NCBI GenBank assembly: GCA_028572035.1
Contig: JAPVWE010000070.1
Span: forward strand, 1 to 6,864
Source: Desulfobacteraceae bacterium
GTDB lineage: Bacteria > Desulfobacterota > DSM-4660 > Desulfatiglandales > B25-G16
DNA: 6,864 nucleotides
Direction: 5' to 3'
The position numbers and the translations under genes were made by a program. Below, piece after piece: positions 5,929 through 6,864 of the stretch. The notes under the pieces are model-generated. The model made no database searches. It was not told the origin of the DNA and worked only from the letters and a program-made list of their open reading frames with translations. Each line of letters begins with the position of its first letter. Position 1 is the stretch's first letter.

Positions 5929-6848
5929 CAACCCTCCTTTTTCTTTCCCAAGATCCCGCGAGGTCTTATGAGCAATACCAGAATCAGCAAGACAAAGCTG
6001 ATGGCTGGCTTGTATCCGGTGGGAATAAATAATTCCTTAGAGAAATTTAGAATCCCCCCTAAGTTTATTATGTTCCCAAAATCGATATACAGGCCAAAGT
6101 TTTCAGCAAAACCGAGTACCAGGGCTCCCAGCATAGCCCCATAGGGATTGCCTATACCCCCCAATATAGTAGCGCAAAATACCGGAACAATTATAGCAAA
6201 GCCCATATAAGGAAGGATGTAGGTTTCCAGGCCTATCAAGATACCAGCCAGAGAGGCAAAGGTGACGGCCATGAACCAAACCCAGGTGATGATCTTTTCG
6301 GTGGCAATACCGCTTGCCTGAGCCAGCTCAGGATTGTCAGAGGAGGCTCGCATGGCCTTGCCTAATTTTGTGTGATGAAGCAATAAATGAAAGGCGAACA
6401 TGGCGGCTAATCCAACAAGAATAATCCAGATCTGGACTGGTGTAATTCGAAAGTATTCGGTAATGATTGGTGTTTGTAAGGGTACTGCGTAATTTTGGGC
6501 ATCGGCTCCCCATATAGCCCTTATTGTGTTTCTCAACGCAATCGCTAATCCCAGTGATGTTACCATTATGATAATGCCACTGGAGCTTCTCATCTTTTTA
6601 AATACTGCCCTATCAACTAATATCGAAAAGACTCCGGTTGCACCAGAGGCTATTATCGCAGCAGGAATAATAGGTAATCCTAAGGTAACATTTAGAAAAA
6701 GGGCCAAATAGACCCCAACCACAGCAAATTCTGTGTGGGCAAAGTTTGCAAATTTCAGCATATCATAGACTATGGTCAGCCCCAGGCTCAAAAGGGTCAA
6801 TTCAGAGGCCCTAACAATACTATTAATCACAACCTGCACAACAGTCAT
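5928..6848 (-). CDS. livH: Branched-chain amino-acid ABC transporter permease LivH
   Basis: This 306-residue integral membrane protein is the other channel subunit. Diagnostic parts are KFANFAHTEFAVVGVY (32-47), matching the family NLAHGEFFMLGAY region. The cytoplasmic loop HTKLGKAMRASSDNPELAQ (159-177), with SGIATEKI after it, should meet the ATPases. LGGIGNPYGAMLGAL (229-243) and the end RPRGILGKK (295-303) are also typical. Length is normal for the family (about 290-310). It is the first liv gene visible; only 16 bases precede the start, so the operon promoter is outside the window. Those 16 bases contain only a weak purine-rich stretch (GAGAGAAAAG), so the start is less certain than for livM or livK, though the N-terminus aligns with the family as I know it. 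Confidence 0.92.
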   Translation of the reverse strand: MTVVQVVINSIVRASELTLLSLGLTIVYDMLKFANFAHTEFAVVGVYLALFLNVTLGLPIIPAAIIASGATGVFSILVDRAVFKKMRSSSGIIIMVTSLGLAIALRNTIRAIWGADAQNYAVPLQTPIITEYFRITPVQIWIILVGLAAMFAFHLLLHHTKLGKAMRASSDNPELAQASGIATEKIITWVWFMAVTFASLAGILIGLETYILPYMGFAIIVPVFCATILGGIGNPYGAMLGALVLGFAENFGLYIDFGNIINLGGILNFSKELFIPTGYKPAISFVLLILVLLIRPRGILGKKKEG

Positions 6849-6864
6849 AAATCTTTTCTCTCAT

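Noticed and set aside
5929..5931. TTG start for livM
   Set aside because: It is one base from AGGAGG; the next codon, ATG at 5928, is better placed and gives the classic TGATG overlap.
1..6864. Undescribed multi-gene system, tRNA, rRNA or integrated element
   Set aside because: All substantial coding regions belong to well-known families in a standard arrangement; I saw no tRNA or rRNA sequence, integrase, transposase or defence gene.

Overview
The window is ordinary bacterial chromosome at moderate GC, roughly the mid-40s per cent by eye. The genes use ATG starts, Shine-Dalgarno sites and tight operon overlaps. A GltA/NfnB-type iron-sulfur flavoprotein, a branched-chain amino-acid ABC transporter whose binding protein has a signal peptide but no lipobox, and heptad repeats between genes together suggest a Gram-negative anaerobe, perhaps Desulfobacterota or Nitrospirota. 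That placement is inference; no 16S or other marker gene is present.

Layout. Positions 1-476 are mostly non-coding. They hold a possible tail of an upstream gene (3-86), a 178-bp imperfect palindrome (216-393), a pair of short direct repeats and a possible promoter. On the plus strand, 477-1883 encodes a complete GltD/GltA/NfnB-like NADPH-dependent FAD/[4Fe-4S] oxidoreductase. A perfect 12-bp hairpin (1941-1968) separates it from a convergent minus-strand operon that fills the rest of the window. In transcription order that operon is livH (6848-5928), livM (5928-5014), livG (4870-4076), livF (4098-3388) and livK (3116-1989).

The five liv genes form one complete HAAT-family importer. LivK binds the substrate in the periplasm, LivH and LivM form the membrane channel, and LivG and LivF are the two ATPases. 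livH/livM overlap by one base (TGATG) and livG/livF by 23 bases, which implies translational coupling. Two gaps break the operon: livM-livG (143 nt) and livF-livK (271 nt). Each gap contains a different 7-base-period repeat; the livF-livK one forms a hairpin that could separate livK expression from that of the membrane and ATPase genes. Amino-acid import and a glutamate-synthase-like flavoprotein both fit nitrogen metabolism, but the two units are convergent and so not co-transcribed.

I found no evidence of a new multi-gene system. The parts worth a second look are the non-coding elements: the 178-bp palindrome, the two heptad-repeat elements, and the leader upstream of livK.
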